Below are positions 1 to 10,137 of a stretch of DNA of 64,000 nt, in pieces. The DNA is from Euclidia mi (lineage: Eukaryota > Arthropoda > Insecta > Lepidoptera > Erebidae), in contig OX123183.2 of NCBI GenBank assembly GCA_944739405.2, positions 120,102,331 through 120,166,330 on the forward strand, in the 5' to 3' direction. How positions within the stretch are numbered: position 1 is the stretch's first letter; each line of letters begins with the position of its first letter. The position numbers were made by a program, and so were the translations under genes. Under the pieces are notes generated by a model, which was given only the letters and a program-made list of their open reading frames with translations, made no database searches and was not told where the DNA came from.

Positions 1-407
1 ATGAATTTCTGACCTAGGTCTTGTCTGAACCCATCTTAAAATAATTTTGAAGGCGCTCATGAATCGATCTGTGATTGTCAACTTGTACAGTCGAACAACT
101 TCCCGCTAGACCACCATAAGGGTGAGAATCGCTCAGCAAGACATCGTCGCTTCCAGTGCTAGTTTACACACACATTGACACTCGTATACAAAAGCAGTTT
201 CTAGTGTGCTTCGACTCTATGAGCGGACCAAGGAATTTTTTTCAAACTGGTCTAGCGCCGACTTGTTTCATTGTACATATAAAGGTTAGGCTCATCCGAA
301 CGGCTATAAGAAGTCTAGCTTGACAATTGCAGTACGATTTTGTTGCTTATATCCTAAACCTTAAAAACGGTACAAAGCTCAGTGTCTAGCTTGATGAGCA
401 GCCCTGT

Positions 408-727
408 GTACTTCATCATCAGCCCTTTATACTGTCCCACTACTCCCACTGCTGGGCACGGGCCTCATCTCACTAGGAGAAGGATAAAGCCATAGTCTAC
501 CACGCTGGCCTAGTGCGGGTTGGCAGACTTCACATGTCTTTCGAGAACATTATGGAGAACTCTCAGACATGCAGGTTTCCTCATGATGTTTTCCTTCACC
601 GTTTAGCAAGCGATAATTAACAATTTAATACGCGCATAACTCCGAATAGTCATTGGTGCGCGCCGTGTATTCGAACCCGGACCCTCTGCGTAGCAGTCTG
701 TTGGTCTCTCCACTAGGCTATCACTGC
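408..727 (-). repeat. tRNA-derived SINE (family 3), copy A
   Basis: Reverse-oriented SINE. On the - strand the head reads as a tRNA-like A box followed by the B box GGTTCGAAT (here TTCGAACCC on +), ending near the CATCATCAGCCC stretch. The same family is at 6855-7174, 14243-14561 and 50441-50628. It lies in the last FAR intron. Confidence 0.75.
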
Positions 728-810
728 TTACAACCCTGTGAACAAGCATAACATATTATGCCGCAATTTCTTATAATAATAATATTAACATTTGTATTTT
801 CTTTTCACAG

Positions 811-1036
811 ATACGTAAAGTTACAGTCAAGAGTGCTAATGGGACGGGACTTACTTTCTTATTTTACCTCCCATTCCTGGGAGATGAGGACCGATAATGT
901 GAAAGCCTTACACGCCTCTCTCTCAGAGTCTGACAAAAAGAAATTCCCATGTGATCCTTCACACATGTCCTGGGCAAAGTATACAGCTGTATTTCTCAGC
1001 GGGGTCAAGAAATATCTTATGAATGATAAATTTTAA
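811..1036 (+). CDS. Fatty acyl-CoA reductase, last exon (copy A)
   Basis: Terminal coding exon of an alcohol-forming fatty acyl-CoA reductase, which reduces fatty acyl-CoA to fatty alcohol with NADPH. A pyrimidine-rich tract ending in TTTTCACAG precedes the exon at 811. The exon completes a split Lys codon, encodes 74 more residues and stops at TAA (1034-1036). The C-terminal FAR_C ('sterile') domain is recognisable: LLSYFTSHSWEMRTDN, then KKFPCDP, then MSWAKYTAVFLSGVKKYL. The preceding exons of this copy would lie left of the window. The exon is identical to 7258-7483. Confidence 0.8.
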
Positions 1037-1357
1037 TGTACCTACCTACATTTTAAGTATTGTATTTTTTTCAACCGGCCGGTAATTTTTATGATTCATC
1101 AAGGATCTACATTCCCAATAATGAATTTGATCTATCCAGTCCAATGAGGCTCTCAACCGTATAGGACCACATGTGGGGTATAATGGCATATATGTATATG
1201 TACAGACAACTTTAAGAAGATGTTTATGAACATGATTAAACGAAAGAGTTTTAAAATACTCCGTTGTTTTAATTTTTATCCTAGATATAATTATAAGGTA
1301 CTACTTATCTCTTTCGTTATAAATAAATTAGATTAGGAAGTACATAACTGTTACTGG

Positions 1358-1610
1358 ACTGCCTCCGTGGTCCAGTGGATAGCGTATGCGACTGCTGATC
1401 GGAGGACCCGGGTTCGATTGTTGCAAAATGTGTTATTGGGTTTTTCCGAATACTCTGTAGCAGCCCGGAGTCTGGTGATGTGCCCGGTAACGACAATAGG
1501 CTAGCCCCCTATTACCTACGTGGGACCTAAAAATTCATGGCGAAATGTGGGTGTAATATTTACACCTCTGCCTACCCCTGCGGGGATACAGGCGTGAGAC
1601 TATAAATAAA
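1358..1610 (+). repeat. tRNA-derived SINE (family 1) with LINE-type tail, copy A
   Basis: The head has an A box (TGGTCCAGTGG) and a B box (GGTTCGATT). The body has the TATTGGG...AGCCCGGAGTCTGG module. The 3' tail reads CCTCTGCCTACCCC then ACAGGCGTGAG, followed by an A-rich end. The tail matches the 3' end of an RTE-like LINE at 60.5 kb. Confidence 0.8.
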
Positions 1611-1856
1611 AAATAAATATAATAACTGTTATTTTTTTTGTAAAGGAAGATAAGACGCAAATAAGAAAATTTTTTTTGGTAGGTACCTATATACTTACAC
1701 AAGTAAATCTTTAAATTCTTGCAGGGTCTTGTGTAAATAGTGGTATTATAAGGTAATAGGCGCACTTGAAAATTCAAAGGATACAATATCATCCTACTTA
1801 AATCACTTACACACATTTAATACAGTACTAAAAGCTATAAATGAAATGTTTTACGA

Positions 1857-1944
1857 GTATTCCTGTTTCAAAAGTTTACCTCTCTTCTATCGAGAAGAGA
1901 GGTAAACTTTTGAAACAGGAATACGCCATCTATCGAGATGGCGT
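1857..1944. repeat. Two adjacent perfect hairpins, copy A
   Basis: The first hairpin (1857-1924) has 32-bp perfect arms and the 4-nt loop ATCG. The second (1925-1944) has 8-bp arms and the same loop, CGCCATCT-ATCG-AGATGGCG. Downstream sequence resembles 16940-16990, so the hairpins are probably fold-back termini of a dispersed element. Confidence 0.9.
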
Positions 1945-2579
1945 TACATGTCGTTTCTGAATCGCACTATGGTTTCGTCACAGCTCCAGTACCTATAATA
2001 AATACGTCGGTCGATTATTTCGCTTATTGTTTTAGTCGATCTGTGACTTCTCACTGCGGAATTACAAGATTCCGAAAAGCATTTTTTTGAGTCTCTACCA
2101 ATTTTGATGGTGGATGGAGACTGACTTTGATGGTGGATGGAGACTGAATATACTTACATTTTTGTGTGGAATAAATATCAACCCATTCGCTGTCCGGTGC
2201 GAGACACAATAGAAAATCAATTTTAATGAATCATATCGACAGCTACAAAAATCCGCAGCCCATCACAGACCACTGCTGACCACTCTCAACACCCAACACA
2301 GTACACGGTCCACCAACTTCCGCATCCAGTCCGTCCCAGCGTTCGAGGACTAAAGAAACATCAGATTTGTTAACTCAAAGCGGCTCATATTTCTATAAGG
2401 TCATTGATATACAACAAAATGGTGCAGGTGTTCTAGTTCAAGTTTTGGTAGTTACACACGCGCGCATTTGAACCACTACTAATTTAATTGTACATTTTAA
2501 ACTAATGCTACCTATATCGTAAATGAGTCGCAAGTTCTCAAAAAATGCTATGCCATTTTGGGATTAATTGCCCGTGGTA

Positions 2580-2796
2580 TTTTTGTGTCTTACAAAGACA
2601 ACTGCCGTACTAGCACTAAATCCTGTGACGCGGGGAACTTCACAAATATACAACCAACGGGCACATTGGACACCCAGACTCAAAACAACAATTTATGGAT
2701 CTCAAAATTGTTGTCTCGTGTGGGAATCGAACCCACAACACTCGTCGCAGTGTCAAGCGGCGAGACGGCCGTTTAAACCACTACGCCAAAGTGCGC
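2580..2796 (-). repeat. tRNA-derived SINE (family 4), copy A
   Basis: On the - strand it begins GGCGTAGTGGTTTAAACGG (A-box region), then has a B box (rc of GGAATCGAACCC), the AACAATTTTGAGATCCATAA module and a 3' part with CACAGGATTTAGTGC. It is the same family as 4653-4860 in opposite orientation. Confidence 0.75.
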
Positions 2797-3140
2797 GGTT
2801 GGAGCATGTTGGGCTTACGCAGGCTGCGAATACGGCCGATGCGTTGCTTGCTGGTTACACTTTCTTCGAACCGTGAGGCTGCATTGCGTAGCTGCAGGCG
2901 GGTTCCCAATACAAAGAACCGATAATAAAAATAAAACTCATCGTTAATAAACATATCTATAGATAGGTCTATAAAATTACGTTGAGGTTCCTAGTTATTT
3001 CTCAAAGTCAATCGTTTAAAAGATATAATCTCTATATATTTGTTAGCAAATTATGGAACAACAAATTCCAGTAACGCCATTCATTAAAGTATGAACTGAA
3101 GAAATATAAAAAATGACAATCGCCCACTCTTATACACCCG

Positions 3141-3684
3141 GGTGTACAAGAGTGCGCGGTGGGTTGTACAAGAGTGCGCGCATTATCAATAGGTGTATCC
3201 TGTGTATCAATAAATGGCGAGTTTAATTCGACTGAGCCACTCGTTGGTGTGTAGTAAGTGTAGACGAATTTAGATCTCTGTCTGTTACTGAACTTGCTAA
3301 AAAATCTGCTTCGGTAAAAAACATCGGGATCGTAAGGCTCAATGCCAGTAACTTTGAAACTTTGTGCTGTACATGATAGTGTTGCAGCTTTTAAGTATGC
3401 TGGTGTAAAAATGCCGACCATTTGGAACACAATGACTACTCTGCCAGGATGGATACGCAACCATTTTTCATATTAATTGGCATAGTATCATTTTAGGACA
3501 GTGTGAAAGCCACAGTCAAGGGGCTGTATTTTATGACTGGCATTCTGTTAATACACGAAAAATATTTAGTTTATAAAATTACTTACACTTTATTTTACTC
3601 ACAACCTACATGAGGAAAATAAGTGTCGTATAAGAATGCGTGCGCAATCTTATACACACACACCGTACGCACTCTTATACACCT
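3141..3684 (-). mobile_element. Small pogo-like element with TIRs, copy A
   Basis: The left end (3142 onward, GGTGTACAAGAGTGCG) is the inverted counterpart of the right end (reverse complement from 3683, GGTGTATAAGAGTGCG). Similarity runs for about 40 bp. An extra head-to-head piece of the terminus lies just left of 3141. The interior encodes the pogo-like transposase remnant on the - strand. Confidence 0.55.
3290..3535 (-). pseudogene. pogo/Tigger-like DDE transposase C-terminal remnant, copy A
   Basis: Reading the - strand from about 3535 gives LQPLDCGFHTVLK, a stop, YYAN, a stop, then YEKWLRIHPGRVVIVFQ, VGIFTPAYLKAATLS and FKVTGIEPYDPDVF. This order is characteristic of the end of the DDE domain in pogo/Tigger/jerky-type transposases (QPLD ... 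HPGR ... AYL.AAT ... GF..TGI.P..P..F). Two internal stops and a missing N-terminal half show it is dead. The open part spans 3032-3460, but residues past about 3290 look like read-through. Confidence 0.75.
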
Positions 3685-3690
3685 CGCCCT

Positions 3691-4235
3691 CAGACTAATA
3701 AAACAAAAGGCAGACGGAGCGCGCGGAACACTTGCGTGAGGCCACTAAAGCAAATATAAAATTGAAAAGCGAATACAAATTCGGCTCAGTGCGCTGAGAA
3801 GCATCGCACAGTTCACACGCCACGATCAATCCAGCTTTTAAATTCATAAAATGCCGTCTTGCGTTTTTTACCCGACTAGGACTGCGCGACGCAAAGGAGG
3901 GTAATGTGTTTATCAGTCTATGTATGTATGTATGTATGTATGTATGTATGTTTGTTTGTTTCTATGTGGCGTTCTAGAGACCAAATGCGTAGGCTGATTT
4001 TGATGATTCTTACGTCAATCGATTAGTCTTAACCTTGCGAGTGTCACTAAAGACATGACAGTTATCAAAGTTCACCACAGCGTCAGCCAGACGCCATATT
4101 GTCAAAATGAAAAAAAAAAATGTCGATGAACTATGTCATGTGGGGTGTCGTTGAATAGGTCTTTTAAAATCATCTTTAGGTTCCTTTTATCATTTTTCAT
4201 TTAAAATAATAGTTTAGGATATATAACGATTTAAA
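3691..4235 (+). mobile_element. THAP-exon element, truncated copy A
   Basis: Starts CAGACTAATAAAAC after CTCGCCCT, and shares its 5' end with 10138 and 37100. An inserted element interrupts it just after ATGCCGTCTTGCG, and the duplication junction then cuts it at 4235. Confidence 0.75.
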
Positions 4236-4391
4236 CTTACTTTACTTTACTTTCGTTATTCCAGTGGATTTCGTGTCCAACGTTACTATAGCAGCTCCTA
4301 CTAGATGTTATAGGTATGCCTATATGCTTGTGTAATATTTTATAGAAGCCAGTCTTCAAGATAGATTGTAAGGCATAGTGGTCGCACCAAT

Positions 4392-4860
4392 TAACACTGC
4401 GTCGGGTGCTGTCGGTTCGATCCTAGTTTGTTATTTGACTATACTCATGGGGAAGTGGCGTAGAGAACTGCGCCGCATGTTGTGGGTTGATACCCACTTG
4501 AGGAAATAGGTACTTGGTGTGCATAAATTGTTGTTTGCTGTCTGAGTGTTCTTTTTGGTTGAATATTTATAAAGTGTACCGTCAAACAGGACCGATTTCT
4601 AGAGCTAGTGTAGTCTTTATAAACACATATTACTATTTACCTAATCATTCACTGTTGGCGTAGTGGTTTAAGCGGCCGCATCGCCGCGTGAAACTGCGCG
4701 GAGTGTTGTGGGTTCGATCCCCACACGAGACAACACTTTGTGTGATCCATAAATTGTTGTTTCGAGTCTGGGTGTTCATTGTGTCCGTTGGTTGTATGTT
4801 TGTAAAGTCCCCCGCGACACAGGATTTATTCCTAGTGCGGGAGTTACAGACATAGGCCTC
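4392..4860 (+). repeat. Two SINEs of family 4 in tandem orientation
   Basis: An older, divergent copy runs from about 4392 to 4590 and a better one from 4653 to 4860. The second has GGCGTAGTGGTTTAAGCGG, the B box GGTTCGATCC and a tail with CACAGGATTTATTCCTAGTG. They lie just left of the FAR exon at 5023. Confidence 0.65.
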
Positions 4861-5022
4861 CCCTAAGCTCTTCATACAGACCGATCTTGAGCCACCCGGA
4901 TCCAACCGCGAACCGCGATCCTAACCATTCAACTATTACTTATGTGATTATTAGGAATTATTTTTCAACAAATTTATTTAATTATAATGGCTTAATTAAT
5001 AACTTATTATATTTTATTCCAG

Positions 5023-7483
5023 TTCAAATTCTTTGACTGTGTTTAATAGTTGCACAAGCTCTTGCAATCCTGTCTCTATAAGCAAGTTCGTCGAAGGTGT
5101 CAAAAATAGCGCAATAGGCAATGGTTTCGGTAAGTTCTATTAAGATACATTTTCTTTAAATACTTTTCAGAATTTGTATGTAGTATGAAGTGGATCTCAA
5201 TGGCGTCATTATTTTTACGATTATTAGCGATCAGTTATGGCTTCGTACGGGTGCTATAAATAATAAACACAAAAACGTTTCCAAATGATACCCAAAATTT
5301 TGCTAATGAATCACTGCTTGTTGATGAAATTGGCATTAAAATCAGTTCTGTACTTTTTGAGTTTATCGCGAAAAGTTATACGTGGCATAAGACTTTATCT
5401 TATAATATCGCGAAAGTTGAAATATTCATTTTCAACAGTGAATAAAATGTTTCACAAGTATTATCAGGCTCGCCCTCAATTACGTGGGACTAAAATAAAT
5501 CTGGCGAAAAGTGGGTGTAGCAATATACCTCTGCCTACCTCTTCGGTGATATAGGCGTGAGACTATGTATGTATCCTTAAACTAAAGCTTGTTATTTACT
5601 TATTTCTACGTTTCCAGACGTCAACCCGAGCCAACATCTGATGTTTACAAAAAGCAGATGCCTGTTGTTCCTTGTGACGTTTCTGTTACAAATTGCCCCG
5701 TCACACATAGCCGATCTTGGTTTACGAATAATGAGGAAAGAACCCAAGTAAGTGCATAGAACATTACGCTGAATACTAAGCCGGTCATAGGTTCGATTGC
5801 CACCCCAGACAAATGTAAGTGTGATTAGCATGATTATTTGTTCTGTATATACAGGGTGTAAAAAGACCCTTAACGAAAACTGAAATCCCATGTTGTACCA
5901 ATCACTACGAACATTTTTTACTTCGGCACCCAACCTGGGAAATTACTGGTTCAGGAGATTTTGAGGCTCAAAGTTAGTATGGAATTTTTCTAATTAGGTA
6001 CAAAATCGATGCATTTACCCCGCCAATATGTTCATTAGACGGCCCTATGATCCCGGTAGGATAAGTAGGTATTTCGAGCATTGCACGCGCGCGCTTTTAG
6101 TTGCGGTTTAAAAAATGTGAAACTTAAAAAAAAATCGTTTCCCAGGTATTATTTTTGGTTAGTATGACTTGGCATGATGTCCACAACGAGTAGACTTCGC
6201 CTTGGTGATGGGTCTTATGACACCCTGTATAATTTATCTATATCATGTAGGCATGTACCTACGTATTTAAATATGTAAGTATGGGTATCCGTTATCTGGT
6301 TGCCATAATACAAGCTCTGCTCAATTTGAGATTAGATTATAATATGTGAGTGGTTCTACGATACCTAGATAATTATATAAATGTTATAGGAAAGTCATAT
6401 AGTAGAGCGAGTAAGGTCAGGTTAAACAGATTGCCTCTGACACTTGAATGAATTTCTGACCTAGGTCTTGTCTGAACCCATCTTAAAATAATTTTGAAGG
6501 CGCTCATGAATCGATCTGTGATTGTCAACTTGTACAGTCGAACAACTTCCCGCTAGACCACCATAAGGGTGAGAATCGCTCAGCAAGACATCGTCGCTTC
6601 CAGTGCTAGTTTACACACACATTGACACTCGTATACAAAAGCAGTTTCTAGTGTGCTTCGACTCTATGAGCGGACCAAGGAATTTTTTTCAAACTGGTCT
6701 AGCGCCGACTTGTTTCATTGTACATATAAAGGTTAGGCTCATCCGAACGGCTATAAGAAGTCTAGCTTGACAATTGCAGTACGATTTTGTTGCTTATATC
6801 CTAAACCTTAAAAACGGTACAAAGCTCAGTGTCTAGCTTGATGAGCAGCCCTGTGTACTTCATCATCAGCCCTTTATACTGTCCCACTACTCCCACTGCT
6901 GGGCACGGGCCTCATCTCACTAGGAGAAGGATAAAGCCATAGTCTACCACGCTGGCCTAGTGCGGGTTGGCAGACTTCACATGTCTTTCGAGAACATTAT
7001 GGAGAACTCTCAGACATGCAGGTTTCCTCATGATGTTTTCCTTCACCGTTTAGCAAGCGATAATTAACAATTTAATACGCGCATAACTCCGAATAGTCAT
7101 TGGTGCGCGCCGTGTATTCGAACCCGGACCCTCTGCGTAGCAGTCTGTTGGTCTCTCCACTAGGCTATCACTGCTTACAACCCTGTGAACAAGCATAACA
7201 TATTATGCCGCAATTTCTTATAATAATAATATTAACATTTGTATTTTCTTTTCACAGATACGTAAAGTTACAGTCAAGAGTGCTAATGGGACGGGACTTA
7301 CTTTCTTATTTTACCTCCCATTCCTGGGAGATGAGGACCGATAATGTGAAAGCCTTACACGCCTCTCTCTCAGAGTCTGACAAAAAGAAATTCCCATGTG
7401 ATCCTTCACACATGTCCTGGGCAAAGTATACAGCTGTATTTCTCAGCGGGGTCAAGAAATATCTTATGAATGATAAATTTTAA
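5023..7483 (+). CDS. Fatty acyl-CoA reductase, last three exons (copy B)
   Basis: Exons are 5023-5129, 5618-5747 and 7258-7483, each with AG before and, for the first two, GT after (GTAAGT at both donors). The joins keep one frame: the first gives the end of the Rossmann (NAD_binding_4) domain, with VFNSCTSSCNPVSISKF, a family-typical 'N-pitW' stretch. The second opens the FAR_C domain with LLQIAPSHIADLGLRIMRKE. The third closes it and stops at 7481-7483. About 153 residues are visible. No 5' FAR exon is seen between 1037 and 5022, so this trio seems to be a duplicated 3' gene end and not a full second gene. The introns hold a LINE tail, a MITE and a SINE. A specific role, such as pheromone or cuticle wax synthesis, cannot be assigned. 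Confidence 0.8.
5467..5573 (+). repeat. LINE/SINE 3' tail fragment
   Basis: GGCTCGCCCTCAATTACGTG, GGCGAAAAGTGGGTGTAG, CCTCTGCCTACC and GGCGTGAGACTATGTATG are the tail module shared by family-1 SINEs and the RTE-like LINE. It lies in the FAR intron 5130-5617. Confidence 0.7.
5851..6232 (+). mobile_element. MITE with ACAGGGTGT termini
   Basis: Starts ACAGGGTGTAAAAAGACCC and ends TATGACACCCTGT, flanked by TATA/ATA. The same element in opposite orientation is at 51788-52166. No coding sequence. It lies in the last FAR intron. Confidence 0.7.
6855..7174 (-). repeat. tRNA-derived SINE (family 3), copy B
   Basis: Identical to 408-727 because of the large duplication. It lies in the intron before the FAR last exon at 7258. 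Confidence 0.75.
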
Positions 7484-7804
7484 TGTACCTACCTACATTT
7501 TAAGTATTGTATTTTTTTCAACCGGCCGGTAATTTTTATGATTCATCAAGGATCTACATTCCCAATAATGAATTTGATCTATCCAGTCCAATGAGGCTCT
7601 CAACCGTATAGGACCACATGTGGGGTATAATGGCATATATGTATATGTACAGACAACTTTAAGAAGATGTTTATGAACATGATTAAACGAAAGAGTTTTA
7701 AAATACTCCGTTGTTTTAATTTTTATCCTAGATATAATTATAAGGTACTACTTATCTCTTTCGTTATAAATAAATTAGATTAGGAAGTACATAACTGTTA
7801 CTGG

Positions 7805-8057
7805 ACTGCCTCCGTGGTCCAGTGGATAGCGTATGCGACTGCTGATCGGAGGACCCGGGTTCGATTGTTGCAAAATGTGTTATTGGGTTTTTCCGAATAC
7901 TCTGTAGCAGCCCGGAGTCTGGTGATGTGCCCGGTAACGACAATAGGCTAGCCCCCTATTACCTACGTGGGACCTAAAAATTCATGGCGAAATGTGGGTG
8001 TAATATTTACACCTCTGCCTACCCCTGCGGGGATACAGGCGTGAGACTATAAATAAA
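7805..8057 (+). repeat. tRNA-derived SINE (family 1), copy B
   Basis: Identical to 1358-1610 within the large duplication. Confidence 0.8.
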
Positions 8058-8303
8058 AAATAAATATAATAACTGTTATTTTTTTTGTAAAGGAAGATAA
8101 GACGCAAATAAGAAAATTTTTTTTGGTAGGTACCTATATACTTACACAAGTAAATCTTTAAATTCTTGCAGGGTCTTGTGTAAATAGTGGTATTATAAGG
8201 TAATAGGCGCACTTGAAAATTCAAAGGATACAATATCATCCTACTTAAATCACTTACACACATTTAATACAGTACTAAAAGCTATAAATGAAATGTTTTA
8301 CGA

Positions 8304-8391
8304 GTATTCCTGTTTCAAAAGTTTACCTCTCTTCTATCGAGAAGAGAGGTAAACTTTTGAAACAGGAATACGCCATCTATCGAGATGGCGT
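8304..8391. repeat. Two adjacent perfect hairpins, copy B
   Basis: Duplicate of 1857-1944, with the arms still perfectly complementary. Confidence 0.9.
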
Positions 8392-9026
8392 TACATGTCG
8401 TTTCTGAATCGCACTATGGTTTCGTCACAGCTCCAGTACCTATAATAAATACGTCGGTCGATTATTTCGCTTATTGTTTTAGTCGATCTGTGACTTCTCA
8501 CTGCGGAATTACAAGATTCCGAAAAGCATTTTTTTGAGTCTCTACCAATTTTGATGGTGGATGGAGACTGACTTTGATGGTGGATGGAGACTGAATATAC
8601 TTACATTTTTGTGTGGAATAAATATCAACCCATTCGCTGTCCGGTGCGAGACACAATAGAAAATCAATTTTAATGAATCATATCGACAGCTACAAAAATC
8701 CGCAGCCCATCACAGACCACTGCTGACCACTCTCAACACCCAACACAGTACACGGTCCACCAACTTCCGCATCCAGTCCGTCCCAGCGTTCGAGGACTAA
8801 AGAAACATCAGATTTGTTAACTCAAAGCGGCTCATATTTCTATAAGGTCATTGATATACAACAAAATGGTGCAGGTGTTCTAGTTCAAGTTTTGGTAGTT
8901 ACACACGCGCGCATTTGAACCACTACTAATTTAATTGTACATTTTAAACTAATGCTACCTATATCGTAAATGAGTCGCAAGTTCTCAAAAAATGCTATGC
9001 CATTTTGGGATTAATTGCCCGTGGTA

Positions 9027-9243
9027 TTTTTGTGTCTTACAAAGACAACTGCCGTACTAGCACTAAATCCTGTGACGCGGGGAACTTCACAAATATACAA
9101 CCAACGGGCACATTGGACACCCAGACTCAAAACAACAATTTATGGATCTCAAAATTGTTGTCTCGTGTGGGAATCGAACCCACAACACTCGTCGCAGTGT
9201 CAAGCGGCGAGACGGCCGTTTAAACCACTACGCCAAAGTGCGC
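9027..9243 (-). repeat. tRNA-derived SINE (family 4), copy B
   Basis: Duplicate of 2580-2796. Confidence 0.75.
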
Positions 9244-9736
9244 GGTTGGAGCATGTTGGGCTTACGCAGGCTGCGAATACGGCCGATGCGTTGCTTGCTG
9301 GTTACACTTTCTTCGAACCGTGAGGCTGCATTGCGTAGCTGCAGGCGGGTTCCCAATACAAAGAACCGATAATAAAAATAAAACTCATCGTTAATAAACA
9401 TATCTATAGATAGGTCTATAAAATTACGTTGAGGTTCCTAGTTATTTCTCAAAGTCAATCGTTTAAAAGATATAATCTCTATATATTTGTTAGCAAATTA
9501 TGGAACAACAAATTCCAGTAACGCCATTCATTAAAGTATGAACTGAAGAAATATAAAAAATGACAATCGCCCACTCTTATACACCCGGGTGTACAAGAGT
9601 GCGCGGTGGGTTGTACAAGAGTGCGCGCATTATCAATAGGTGTATCCTGTGTATCAATAAATGGCGAGTTTAATTCGACTGAGCCACTCGTTGGTGTGTA
9701 GTAAGTGTAGACGAATTTAGATCTCTGTCTGTTACT

Positions 9737-9982
9737 GAACTTGCTAAAAAATCTGCTTCGGTAAAAAACATCGGGATCGTAAGGCTCAATGCCAGTAACT
9801 TTGAAACTTTGTGCTGTACATGATAGTGTTGCAGCTTTTAAGTATGCTGGTGTAAAAATGCCGACCATTTGGAACACAATGACTACTCTGCCAGGATGGA
9901 TACGCAACCATTTTTCATATTAATTGGCATAGTATCATTTTAGGACAGTGTGAAAGCCACAGTCAAGGGGCTGTATTTTATG
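9737..9982 (-). pseudogene. pogo/Tigger-like transposase remnant, copy B
   Basis: Duplicate of 3290-3535 with the same stops. The flanking TIRs are duplicated at 9588-10131. Confidence 0.75.
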
Positions 9983-10137
9983 ACTGGCATTCTGTTAATA
10001 CACGAAAAATATTTAGTTTATAAAATTACTTACACTTTATTTTACTCACAACCTACATGAGGAAAATAAGTGTCGTATAAGAATGCGTGCGCAATCTTAT
10101 ACACACACACCGTACGCACTCTTATACACCTCGCCCT

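Larger units (their letters stand above)
1..4235 (+). repeat. Large direct duplication, copy A (left part)
   Basis: Matches 6448-10682 with a constant offset of 6447 bases. Every reading frame in the two copies translates identically, and a TATG-type microsatellite (near 3928) and an A-run (near 4111) have the same lengths. Copy A continues off the left edge of the window. Homology stops at about 4235, inside a transposon nested in a THAP-exon element. The implied unit is 6447 bp and spans the last three FAR exons. It is either a very recent tandem duplication or a false duplication in the assembly. Confidence 0.95.

Noticed and set aside
1361..1430. tRNA gene candidate from A and B boxes
   Set aside because: The same head recurs with a LINE-type tail at many sites and does not fold into a complete cloverleaf; these are SINEs. 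The same holds for 19325, 23349, 40757, 41738 and 50071.
3032..3290. C-terminal part of the 142-codon - strand frame
   Set aside because: Only the part above about 3290 matches the pogo-like pattern; the rest crosses the element's end and is read-through.
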